Shown here: in pieces, positions 56,792-64,000 of the stretch | Position numbering within the stretch: position 1 is the first letter of the stretch | Layout: the number at the start of each line of letters is the position of its first letter | NCBI RefSeq assembly: GCF_003950325.1 | Contig: NZ_PXZH01000005.1 | Span: 53,744-117,743 of the forward strand | From: Vagococcus humatus | GTDB lineage: Bacteria > Bacillota > Bacilli > Lactobacillales > Vagococcaceae | Length of the DNA stretch: 64,000 bases | Direction: 5' to 3' | Program-made: the position numbers and the translations under genes | Notes under the pieces: generated by a model | What the model was told of the DNA's origin: nothing | What the model saw: the letters and a program-made list of their open reading frames with translations, nothing else | The model's database searches: none

Positions 56792-57781
56792 TTAGAACTG
56801 TGCTAAATCAAGGATCGCTTGACGAACTTTTTCTTCACTAACCAAGAATTCTTTTTCTAAATTAGCCGCATAAGCCACTGTAGGCGTATTAGGCGCAGCT
56901 AAGCGAGTAATAGGTGCATCTAAATCAAACAGAGCACTTTCAGCAATCGTTGCAGCGACTTCACTCATCACATTACTTTCTAAGTTATCTTCTGTAACTA
57001 GTAATACTTTTCCTGTTTTACTTGCTGATTTAATCAGGGTTTCTTTATCTAATGGATAAAGTGAACGTAAATCTATTACTTCTGCATCGATTCCTTCAGT
57101 TTCAGCTAAGTCAGCTACCGATTTTAAAACATACTGAAGAGTTAATCCATAGGAAATAACAGTTAAGTCTTCTCCTTCACGAATAACATGAGCTTTATCA
57201 ATGGGAACAAGGTACTCCTCTTCTGGAATTTCTGCTTTAATCATTCGGTAAAGTCGTTTATGTTCATAAAATAAGACAGGATCTTCTGAGCGAATTGCTG
57301 ATTTTAACATCCCTTTTGCATCATAAACGGTAGAAGGTGTTACCACTCTTAAACCAGGTTGCCCTAAGAAAATTTTGTCAGTAGCTTGAGAGTGATAAAG
57401 TCCTCCTCTAACTCCTGCGCCGTAGGGAGTTCTAAAAACTACTGGCGCTGTCCAGTCGCCACCTGTTCTATAACGCATTCTGGTAGTTTCTGATAAAATT
57501 TGGTTAACTGCTGGTAAAATGTAATCCGCAAATTGAAATTCTGCAATGGCATGGTGTCCCATTAATCCTAGACCAGTAGCCAGTCCAGCAATTTCTGCTT
57601 CTGCTATCGGTGTATTAAATACACGCCTATCACCGTATTTAGCAGCTAAGCCTTTCGTTGCACCAAATACACCACCCTTATCTCCCCCAACGTCTTCACC
57701 GAATACAACGACCCCTTTATCCCGAGCCATCTCTTCATCTATTGCTTGATTAATTGCTTCTAAATAAGTAAGTTCTTTCAT
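56792..57781 (-). CDS. bkdB: Branched-chain 2-oxoacid dehydrogenase E1 beta
   Basis: The 329-residue E1 beta subunit begins ELTYLEAINQAIDEEMARD with GEDVGGDKGGVFGATKGL. It also has TPIAEAEIAGLATGLG and the C-terminal transketolase domain (VVTPSTVYDAKGML, LLVTEDN). It starts 2 bases after E1 alpha. With E1 alpha it decarboxylates branched-chain 2-oxoacids. Confidence 0.92.
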   Translation of the reverse strand: MKELTYLEAINQAIDEEMARDKGVVVFGEDVGGDKGGVFGATKGLAAKYGDRRVFNTPIAEAEIAGLATGLGLMGHHAIAEFQFADYILPAVNQILSETTRMRYRTGGDWTAPVVFRTPYGAGVRGGLYHSQATDKIFLGQPGLRVVTPSTVYDAKGMLKSAIRSEDPVLFYEHKRLYRMIKAEIPEEEYLVPIDKAHVIREGEDLTVISYGLTLQYVLKSVADLAETEGIDAEVIDLRSLYPLDKETLIKSASKTGKVLLVTEDNLESNVMSEVAATIAESALFDLDAPITRLAAPNTPTVAYAANLEKEFLVSEEKVRQAILDLAQF

Positions 57782-57783
57782 GA

Positions 57784-58785
57784 TTAACGGCCTCCTTCTG
57801 TGTGAGCATAAACATGTTTGTATAATTCAGATACGTCTGGATCAGGGGACTGTTCTGCCTCATCTGTTGCTTGATTGACTTCATCTGTCACTTCTTTAAG
57901 AATGTCATCTAACTCTTTTTCAGTTAAATAGCCTTCTTCAATTAGTTGTTTTTCAAAAACAGGAATCACATCATTATCACGTAATGCTTTTAACTCATCA
58001 TCTGACCGGTAAATACTTTGATCGTCATCAGAAGAGTGGGCAGTCATTCTGTCTACCATCAATTCTATTAAAACTGGTCCCTTACCACTACGAGCATAGT
58101 CAGCTGCTTCTTTAAACGCCAAATAAGTTGCAGCAAAATCACGGCCATCTATTCTATCTCCTTTAATGTGATAGGCTAACGCATGGTCTGCTAATTTTTT
58201 ACCAGAAAACTCATCTTCAACAGGAGTTGAAATAGCATATTCATTATTTTCTACTACAAAAACAATTGGTAATTTTTTTATTCCTGCAAAGTTCAATGCT
58301 TCATGAAAATCTCCTTCAGCAGCAGATCCTTCTCCTGTTGTCACTAAGGTCACATAATCTTTCTCATTTAAAATAGCACTATAAGCTACTCCGGTTGCTA
58401 AAGGGTATTGAGTGGTAACTGTTGAGCCAAAGGACACAATATTATGTTCAACTGAACCATAGTGGTTAGGCATTTGACGTCCATGAGAAGAAGGATCCTC
58501 TTGTTTACCTAGAGAACCGAGTAAAATATCTTTTGTACTCATTCCCCAAATCATGCTAGCCACCATGTCGCGGTAATAGGGTAAAAACATATCTTCTTTG
58601 TGTTGGAAAGGTAAGGCCATTGCTACTTGGCCAACTTCTGAACCCTGTCCTGAAATAATAAAAGATGATTTTCCAATCCGAGTCAGTTGCCATAAACGTT
58701 CATCTAATACTCGTCCTAACTTAATCATTCGGTAAGCTTCAACAATTTCTTTTTTGCTTAGTCCTGTTGCTTTTAGTTTTTCCAT
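57784..58785 (-). CDS. bkdA: Branched-chain 2-oxoacid dehydrogenase E1 alpha
   Basis: The 333-residue thiamine-diphosphate subunit has the cofactor motif from TTGEGSAAEGDFHEALNFAG to VENNEYAIS, the QGSEVGQVAMA block and the phosphorylation-type loop HSSDDDQSIYR. Together with E1 beta it forms the decarboxylase. It could serve pyruvate instead, but the ptb and buk neighbours favour branched-chain keto acids. Confidence 0.92.
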   Translation of the reverse strand: MEKLKATGLSKKEIVEAYRMIKLGRVLDERLWQLTRIGKSSFIISGQGSEVGQVAMALPFQHKEDMFLPYYRDMVASMIWGMSTKDILLGSLGKQEDPSSHGRQMPNHYGSVEHNIVSFGSTVTTQYPLATGVAYSAILNEKDYVTLVTTGEGSAAEGDFHEALNFAGIKKLPIVFVVENNEYAISTPVEDEFSGKKLADHALAYHIKGDRIDGRDFAATYLAFKEAADYARSGKGPVLIELMVDRMTAHSSDDDQSIYRSDDELKALRDNDVIPVFEKQLIEEGYLTEKELDDILKEVTDEVNQATDEAEQSPDPDVSELYKHVYAHTEGGR

Positions 58786-58802
58786 TCTATATATCCTCCT
58801 TA

Positions 58803-60215
58803 TTATTGATTAATCGACAAATTGTAAATGTCAGCAGCAGCCTCTACCATACTTTCAGACAAACTAGGATGAGGGTGAATTGCGTCCATAAATTCTTCTG
58901 GTGAACCATCCATATTCATCCCAAGAGAAGCTTCTGCAATTAACTCTGTTACATGAGGGCCAATCATCCCAATATAAAGAATATCTTCGGTTTCTTTTTC
59001 CGCTATAATTTCCACAAAGCCCTCTGTTTCCCTTTCAATCAAGGCTTTGCCATTAGCCATAAATCTACCTGTCCCTGTCAATGTGTCCTTTTTCATTTTT
59101 TTAATTTGAGCATAAGGTACCCCAATACTAGCTAGTTCAGGTTGGGTATACACACATTTAGGAATTAATTTTTCATCTAAGAGTTTAGGGTTTTTACCTA
59201 GTAAATGATCTACTGCAATTTGCCCCTCTCGCACTGCAACATGGGCTAATTGAATACCAGGAATAACATCTCCAATAGCGTAGATAGTTGGTTGACTTGT
59301 TTGATAATATTGATTGACTTGAATTCCTTTTTGATCATGTCTAATCGACATAGACTCTAAGCCAACATCTTCTACATTGGCACATCTACCAACTGAAACA
59401 AGTACTTTTTCGACTGGAAGATTTATTTTTTCTCCAGTCTCTCCTTTAGTTATCTCCACTTGATTGTTACTAACAGCTGTAACTTCTGCTGACAAATAAA
59501 TGTTTATCCCTCGTTGTTCAAACTGTTTTTTCAACAATTTGGCTAATTTAGGATGCTCATTGGGTAATAACTGATTACCATATTCGATAATAGTGACCGC
59601 TACTCCAAAATTATTTAGTAAAGAGGCCATTTCTACCCCTATGACTCCACCTCCAATAATGGCAAGGGATTTTGGCAATTCAGTCAATTGTAATAACCCA
59701 TCGGAACTTAAAATATTGGTTTCATCAATGACTATATTAGGTAAATTTTTAGGTCTAGAACCTGTAGCAATTACAATATTTTTAGGCACAATCATCTCAT
59801 CTTTATCTCCCATATCTACTGCAATAGCTCCACCATTGGGAGAAAAAATAGAACTACCTTGAATCCGTCCAGTGCCGTTAAATACACTAATTTGATTTTT
59901 TTTCATCAAAAAAGTGACCCCACTTCTTAACTGATTAACTACTTGTTCCATTTGATTATGGACAGTCAGATAATTCAGTTGAACCTCTCCCGTACCTTCC
60001 ACTCCCCAATCACTAGCGTTCTTTATTAACTGATAGTTTTCTGAACTTTTAAGTAAAGCTTTAGTTGGGATACAGCCTTTATTCAAACAAGTCCCACCTA
60101 GCTCACTTTGTTCAATTAAAGCTACTTTAAGGCCTTTTTTAGCAGCATAAATCGCTGTAGAATATCCACCAATTCCACCACCAATTACTGCTAGATCAAA
60201 GTTATTGTTACTCAT
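58803..60215 (-). CDS. bkdD: Dihydrolipoamide dehydrogenase (E3)
   Basis: The 470-residue FAD disulfide reductase reoxidises the E2 lipoyl group. It has the FAD motif GGGIGGYSTAIYAAKKG, the redox disulfide GGTCLNKGCIPTKALL, the NAD motif IIGGGVIGVEMA, and the C-terminal HPHPSLSES with catalytic His. It lies between buk and E1 alpha, as in the E. faecalis bkd operon. Confidence 0.94.
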   Translation of the reverse strand: MSNNNFDLAVIGGGIGGYSTAIYAAKKGLKVALIEQSELGGTCLNKGCIPTKALLKSSENYQLIKNASDWGVEGTGEVQLNYLTVHNQMEQVVNQLRSGVTFLMKKNQISVFNGTGRIQGSSIFSPNGGAIAVDMGDKDEMIVPKNIVIATGSRPKNLPNIVIDETNILSSDGLLQLTELPKSLAIIGGGVIGVEMASLLNNFGVAVTIIEYGNQLLPNEHPKLAKLLKKQFEQRGINIYLSAEVTAVSNNQVEITKGETGEKINLPVEKVLVSVGRCANVEDVGLESMSIRHDQKGIQVNQYYQTSQPTIYAIGDVIPGIQLAHVAVREGQIAVDHLLGKNPKLLDEKLIPKCVYTQPELASIGVPYAQIKKMKKDTLTGTGRFMANGKALIERETEGFVEIIAEKETEDILYIGMIGPHVTELIAEASLGMNMDGSPEEFMDAIHPHPSLSESMVEAAADIYNLSINQ

Positions 60216-60227
60216 TTAAAAACCTCC

Positions 60228-61295
60228 TTATTCGTACAACCTGATAATCCCTGAATCTTTTAATGCAGCTTGGGCATAGTCATTTAATGCTTCCATTTCA
60301 ATTTCACCTGGATAAACCTCAATGTCACCTAAAAAAGAAATCAATGGTTTAATATGTTCAACTAAATAATCACTGTGAGCTAGTCCACCTGTAAGTATAA
60401 TAACCTCTACCTGTCCCTTTAAGACCACAGCTTGACTACCGATTTCTTTTGCAATTTGATAAATCATTGCATCATAGCACAACTTAGCTTCTTCATCCCC
60501 AGCTGTTATTCTTTTCTCTATTTCCTGGGCATCTGATGTGCCTAAATAAGAAACAAAACCCGCTTTTCCAACGATTTCTTCCATCACTTCATTTTCTGTT
60601 AATTGATGGCTCTGGATATAATGAGCAAAAGGAAGTAAAGGCAAACTACCAGAACGACCTGGTGTAAAAGCACCTTCTCCGTCTAAACCATTAGTCACGT
60701 CAATCACTTTACCTAAATGATGGGCACCAACAGTAATTCCGCCTCCCATGTGAGCTACAATCACATTAGACTGTTCATAAACTCTTCCCTTTTGATTTAA
60801 AATCCGTCTAGCTACTGCTTTTTGATTTAATGCATGAAAAGTACTTCTTCTTTCTATTTCCTTTTTTCCAGAAAAACGTGCTACTTGAGTTAATTCATCT
60901 GTGACAGAAGGATCTGCAATAAAGGCTGGAATATCATAATTTTTAGCTAATTCATATGCCATTAGTCCACCTAAATTAGAAGCATGCTTACCATATTTAC
61001 CAGATGATAAATCATGAACCATGGCATCATTGATTTGATAAACTCCTCCTTCAATTGGTTTTAATAGTCCTCCAATAGCTGCTACTGCATCCAATTCTTT
61101 AGCATCTACATCATTTTTTTCTAAAAAACCTGTTAAAATTTTTAACCGAAAATCAATTTGACTAACTAACGTATGGATATCATTTAATATAGTTGCTGAA
61201 TGTGTCACATTTTCTGATGCTATTTTCTCATTATTTCTGAAGACTGCTAGTTTCGTTGTAGTTGATCCAGGGTTAATCACTAAGACTTGCGCCAT
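60228..61295 (-). CDS. buk: Butyrate kinase (branched-chain acyl kinase)
   Basis: The acetokinase-family enzyme makes ATP from acyl phosphate. Motifs are VINPGSTTTKLAVF, VVAHMGGGITVGAH, the FTPGRSGSLPL segment and ILTGGLAHSDYL. I place the start at 61295, with GGAGGTGG at 61301-61308 in front. A longer frame from 61310 puts the ribosome site inside the gene. It overlaps the ptb 3' end by 23 bases. Product about 355 residues. Confidence 0.92.
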   Translation of the reverse strand: MAQVLVINPGSTTTKLAVFRNNEKIASENVTHSATILNDIHTLVSQIDFRLKILTGFLEKNDVDAKELDAVAAIGGLLKPIEGGVYQINDAMVHDLSSGKYGKHASNLGGLMAYELAKNYDIPAFIADPSVTDELTQVARFSGKKEIERRSTFHALNQKAVARRILNQKGRVYEQSNVIVAHMGGGITVGAHHLGKVIDVTNGLDGEGAFTPGRSGSLPLLPFAHYIQSHQLTENEVMEEIVGKAGFVSYLGTSDAQEIEKRITAGDEEAKLCYDAMIYQIAKEIGSQAVVLKGQVEVIILTGGLAHSDYLVEHIKPLISFLGDIEVYPGEIEMEALNDYAQAALKDSGIIRLYE

Positions 61296-62148
61296 GAAAA
61301 CCACCTCCATACTCTAAAGCTAGCTGAATAGAACTTACTTTGTTTGCCACAGAATCTCCTCTAGAAGATAAAACAATAGGCACTCTTGCTCCAACAACAA
61401 TCCCTCCCATTTGAACATGAGAAAATAAAGCCAAAGATTTATATAAAACATTTCCCACATCAATTGAAGGAACTACTAAAATATCTGCATCACCGGCAAT
61501 CGGTCCTTTAAATCGTTTATCATGAACACTTGCTTTAGATAAGGCTAAGTCTAGAGATAATGGGCCGTAAACAATTCCTTCTCCGACTTCTTCTGGATGA
61601 GCTTGATAATACTCTGTTAAAGATTTGGCAGAGACAGAAGAAGGCATTTTAGGATTGTAATTTTCTGCAGAACTAATTAAGGCTACTTTCGGCTGAGCTA
61701 TCCCAATTTTTGTTCCGACAAGTAAAGCATTTTGAATAATTTTTTGCATATCCTTGATATCTGGCGTAATATTAATAGCGGCATCTGTTAATAAAAAAGT
61801 TTGACCTGTATCTTTTACAGAAATTCGAGATACATGACTTAAAAAACCATGCTCTACTAATTGATAGTCTTTTTTTAGTACTTCTTTTAATAGCTGATGA
61901 GTTTGAACAATGCCTTTAATAATCCCATCAACTTCTCCTTTAGCAACCATTTCAATCGCTACTCTTAACACTTCATCCGTGCTGTCTACTTGGTGATACA
62001 CCATATTTTCTAATTGACATGTTTCATCCAAATCCGTTTGATCCACTACTTCAAAACATATTGCTTCTTCTTTAAAATGATCTATCAATTCAAAAATATG
62101 GGGATCATTTCCACCAGGTATAACAAATTTCAACTCTTTTTTCTTCAA
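61273..62148 (-). CDS. ptb: Phosphate butyryltransferase
   Basis: The enzyme converts branched acyl-CoA to acyl phosphate and belongs to the phosphotransacetylase family: FVIPGGNDPHIFELI at the N-terminus, GPIAGDADILVVPSIDVGNV and VVGARVPIVLSSRGDS near the end. I choose the TTG at 62148. The GTG at 62157 lies inside the likely ribosome site (GTAGGTGA at 62154-62161), which is 5 bases from the TTG. Product about 291 residues. First gene of ptb-buk-lpd-E1a-E1b-E2, with a near-perfect cre at 62177-62190 just upstream. Confidence 0.9.
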   Translation of the reverse strand: MKKKELKFVIPGGNDPHIFELIDHFKEEAICFEVVDQTDLDETCQLENMVYHQVDSTDEVLRVAIEMVAKGEVDGIIKGIVQTHQLLKEVLKKDYQLVEHGFLSHVSRISVKDTGQTFLLTDAAINITPDIKDMQKIIQNALLVGTKIGIAQPKVALISSAENYNPKMPSSVSAKSLTEYYQAHPEEVGEGIVYGPLSLDLALSKASVHDKRFKGPIAGDADILVVPSIDVGNVLYKSLALFSHVQMGGIVVGARVPIVLSSRGDSVANKVSSIQLALEYGGGFHGASLSD

Positions 62149-62176
62149 TATATTCACCTACTTTCACAAATTTATT

Positions 62177-62190
62177 TAAAAGCGCTTACA
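62177..62190 (-). promoter_or_regulatory. cre site before the ptb-buk-bkd operon
   Basis: On the minus strand TGTAAGCGCTTTTA matches cre with one mismatch (13 of 14). It lies 29-42 bases before the ptb start, fitting CcpA repression of keto-acid catabolism. Confidence 0.68.
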
Positions 62191-62248
62191 TTAACAAGTA
62201 ATATATCCTCTATTACTAGCATAGACCTAATTTCAACATTTGTGAAAT

Positions 62249-62280
62249 AGATTTTTTCTATAGGTCTATAGAAAAAATCT
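62249..62280. promoter_or_regulatory. Perfect 15-base palindrome with 2-base centre
   Basis: The arms (62249-62263 and 62266-62280) are exactly complementary around GT. It lies between the mntH terminator and the ptb cre site. It may be an operator, a second terminator or an unusual regulatory hairpin. Confidence 0.55.
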
Positions 62281-62292
62281 ATAAAGAATATA

Positions 62293-62338
62293 AAATACCT
62301 CTCTAACTACTAGAAAAACCAGTGTTAGAGAGGTATTT
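62293..62338 (-). terminator. Terminator after mntH
   Basis: Perfect 15-base arms AAATACCTCTCTAAC and GTTAGAGAGGTATTT around a 16-base loop, 14 bases past the mntH stop. Confidence 0.85.
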
Positions 62339-62351
62339 AGACCCTTTATCT

Positions 62352-63716
62352 TTAACTCAATGTTTCAATAATTAACTGAATATTTAATCCTGTCAAAGCA
62401 ATTGCACAAAACCAACCTAGTCCTGTAACCCATTTTGGATTCACAAACTGATCTCCCATTAATTTTTTTGAACTAGTAAAATAAACAAGAGGAATCATTG
62501 AAATAGGTAATGCGATACTTAAAAACACCTGGGAATAAATCAATAAATTATCCAATGCTGCTTCATTCCCACCATAATAAATAGTGCAAATTAATACTGG
62601 AATAACTGATAACCCTCGCGTAATCACCCGTCTAGCCCAAGTTGGAATTTTCATGTGAATAAAGCCTTCCATCACAATTTGACCAGTTAATGTCCCAGTA
62701 ATGGTTGAATTTTGACCAGAAGCTAATAGCGCTACTGCAAACAGCACACTTAAAATAGGACTAGCTACTGAACCTGCTAAATTAGGATCTTTCAAGGCAT
62801 CATATAAAGAAGTAAACGTACCTAAATTTTCTCCTTGGCCGAAAAATAAAGCACTACCTAAAACTAGTAACAAACAATTTATAATAAAAGCACCAGTCAA
62901 TTGAATATTGGAATCCCATGTAGAAAATTTAACAGCCTTAGCAATTTCTTCTTTATCTTTTCGGTTGTATTTTCTAGTTTGTGAAATAGATGAGTGCAAG
63001 TAAAGATTGTGAGGCATGACCGTTGCCCCAACAATCCCTAACCCCATCGTTAATTCACCGTGACTTAGTAATTGCTTTTGAGGTAAAAAACCTGACATCA
63101 GATGAGACATATTGGGCTGAGCCAATATCACTTCATAGACAAAAACTATTAAGATAACAAAAATTAACCCCATAACAATTGCTTCTATTTTTCTAAAACC
63201 TAATTTCATTAATAATAATAGCAACAACACATCAAAAATAGTCAAAATTACGCCAACTAGTAATGGTAAACCAAATAACAAATTTAACGCAATAGCTCCT
63301 CCAATTACTTCGGCAATATCTGTTGCCATAATAGCTAACTCTGTGACAATCCAAAGCATGATTCCTACCCGTTTACTAGTATATTTTCTAGTCGCTTGAG
63401 CTAAGTCCATTTCTGTAACAATCCCCAATTTAGCAGCCATGTATTGAAGTAACATCGCAATTAAACTAGATAATAAGACAACTGATAGTAATAAATAACC
63501 GTATCTTGCCCCACCACCAATGGAGGTTACCCAGTTACCTGGATCCATATATCCTACAGCTACCAGTGCTCCTGGACCTGAAAAAGCTAATAAATTTTTC
63601 CAAAAACTGTTACTTTCAGGAATGCTTACAGTATTATTAATTTCTTCTAAACTAGGTCCATTGGCAGAATCTAAAAAAGAATGTGACTCATTTTTTAATT
63701 TCTTCAAGTCTATCAA
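62352..63716 (-). CDS. mntH: Mn2+/H+ symporter, NRAMP family
   Basis: The 454-residue protein has about eleven helices and the NRAMP metal-site motifs [12 protein letters not shown] (helix 1) and [13 protein letters not shown] (helix 6), plus the [18 protein letters not shown] segment. It imports Mn2+ and perhaps Fe2+. The likely start is a TTG at 63716, because an in-frame stop lies just upstream. A second TTG at 63707 has better spacing to GGAAGG, so the exact start is uncertain. DtxR/MntR-like dyads lie 20-50 bases upstream. Confidence 0.92.
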   Translation of the reverse strand: MIDLKKLKNESHSFLDSANGPSLEEINNTVSIPESNSFWKNLLAFSGPGALVAVGYMDPGNWVTSIGGGARYGYLLLSVVLLSSLIAMLLQYMAAKLGIVTEMDLAQATRKYTSKRVGIMLWIVTELAIMATDIAEVIGGAIALNLLFGLPLLVGVILTIFDVLLLLLLMKLGFRKIEAIVMGLIFVILIVFVYEVILAQPNMSHLMSGFLPQKQLLSHGELTMGLGIVGATVMPHNLYLHSSISQTRKYNRKDKEEIAKAVKFSTWDSNIQLTGAFIINCLLLVLGSALFFGQGENLGTFTSLYDALKDPNLAGSVASPILSVLFAVALLASGQNSTITGTLTGQIVMEGFIHMKIPTWARRVITRGLSVIPVLICTIYYGGNEAALDNLLIYSQVFLSIALPISMIPLVYFTSSKKLMGDQFVNPKWVTGLGWFCAIALTGLNIQLIIETLS

Positions 63717-63735
63717 GACCTTCCATCATGATTTT

Positions 63736-63768
63736 ACCTATATCTAAATTTTTTTTTAGGTATTCCTA
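63736..63768. promoter_or_regulatory. DtxR/MntR-type operator candidates before mntH
   Basis: TAGGTATTCCTA (63757-63768) has perfect TAGG/CCTA half-sites, and a related TACCTATATCTAAA begins at 63735-63736. These resemble manganese-responsive DtxR-family operators of mntH genes. Confidence 0.5.
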
Positions 63769-63838
63769 TACTTTGTTATACCACTTATTAATTTTCATTG
63801 CAAAAATCACGACTTGCCTATATTAATCATTTTAAACA

Positions 63839-63872
63839 CAAAAAAAGACCAACAATTAATTGTTGGTCTTTT
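63839..63872 (-). terminator. rRNA operon terminator
   Basis: Perfect 14-base arms of AAAGACCAACAATT and its complement AATTGTTGGTCTTT, with a T-run on the minus strand directly after 5S rRNA. Confidence 0.9.
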
Positions 63873-63873
63873 C

Positions 63874-63989
<116 letters not shown>

Positions 63990-64000
63990 CTATGTTGTTG

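Overview
The window is a gene-dense, low-GC Gram-positive chromosome segment. The gene families suggest Lactobacillales, most like Enterococcus/Vagococcus: a ptb-buk-bkd cluster, lpl/yes-type ABC importers, CcpA-like cre sites and an enterococcal-looking 5S rRNA at the right edge. The genus is inferred from protein resemblance only. I see no insertion sequence, prophage, CRISPR array or tRNA gene.

Positions 1-32092 hold a host-glycan (N-glycan) catabolic island. It carries exo-glycosidases of families GH29, GH20 (two copies), GH92, GH84, GH125 and GH38, plus a ROK sugar kinase. All lack signal peptides, so processing should be cytoplasmic after import. Two ABC importers (binding lipoprotein plus two permeases, no ATPase) sit at the two ends, each followed by a DUF624/YesL membrane protein. 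Regulators are a membrane AraC-type protein (cut by the left edge), a YesM-like histidine kinase, a YesN-like response regulator and a GntR/LacI-hybrid repressor. A recurring palindrome with core TGATATATCA lies before the main transcription units and is the best candidate operator for the GntR protein.

Inserted in the island (12358-14440) is a compact three-gene operon with 4-bp overlaps: a free-standing lipoyl domain, lipoyl synthase LipA and an LplJ-type lipoate ligase. It may be a self-contained lipoyl assembly or carrier module. I consider it the most interesting system here.

Positions 32271-43958 hold a maltodextrin/isomaltooligosaccharide locus: DexB-like GH13, GH65 maltose phosphorylase, a maltodextrin ABC importer, a neopullulanase-type GH13, a second alpha-glucosidase and a MalR-type LacI regulator.

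Positions 44089-55434 carry smaller units: a baeRF-like protein; a MalY-type lyase, RpiR regulator and PTS IIC operon; an aldo-keto reductase; a nadB-nadC-nadA de novo NAD operon; and a ketopantoate reductase paired with a PF13303-type IIC membrane protein.

Positions 55498-62148 carry ptb-buk-lpd-E1alpha-E1beta-E2, a branched-chain 2-oxoacid dehydrogenase operon that makes ATP from acyl-phosphates and whose E2 needs lipoylation. MntH and the 3' end of a ribosomal RNA operon (5S plus terminator, minus strand) close the window.
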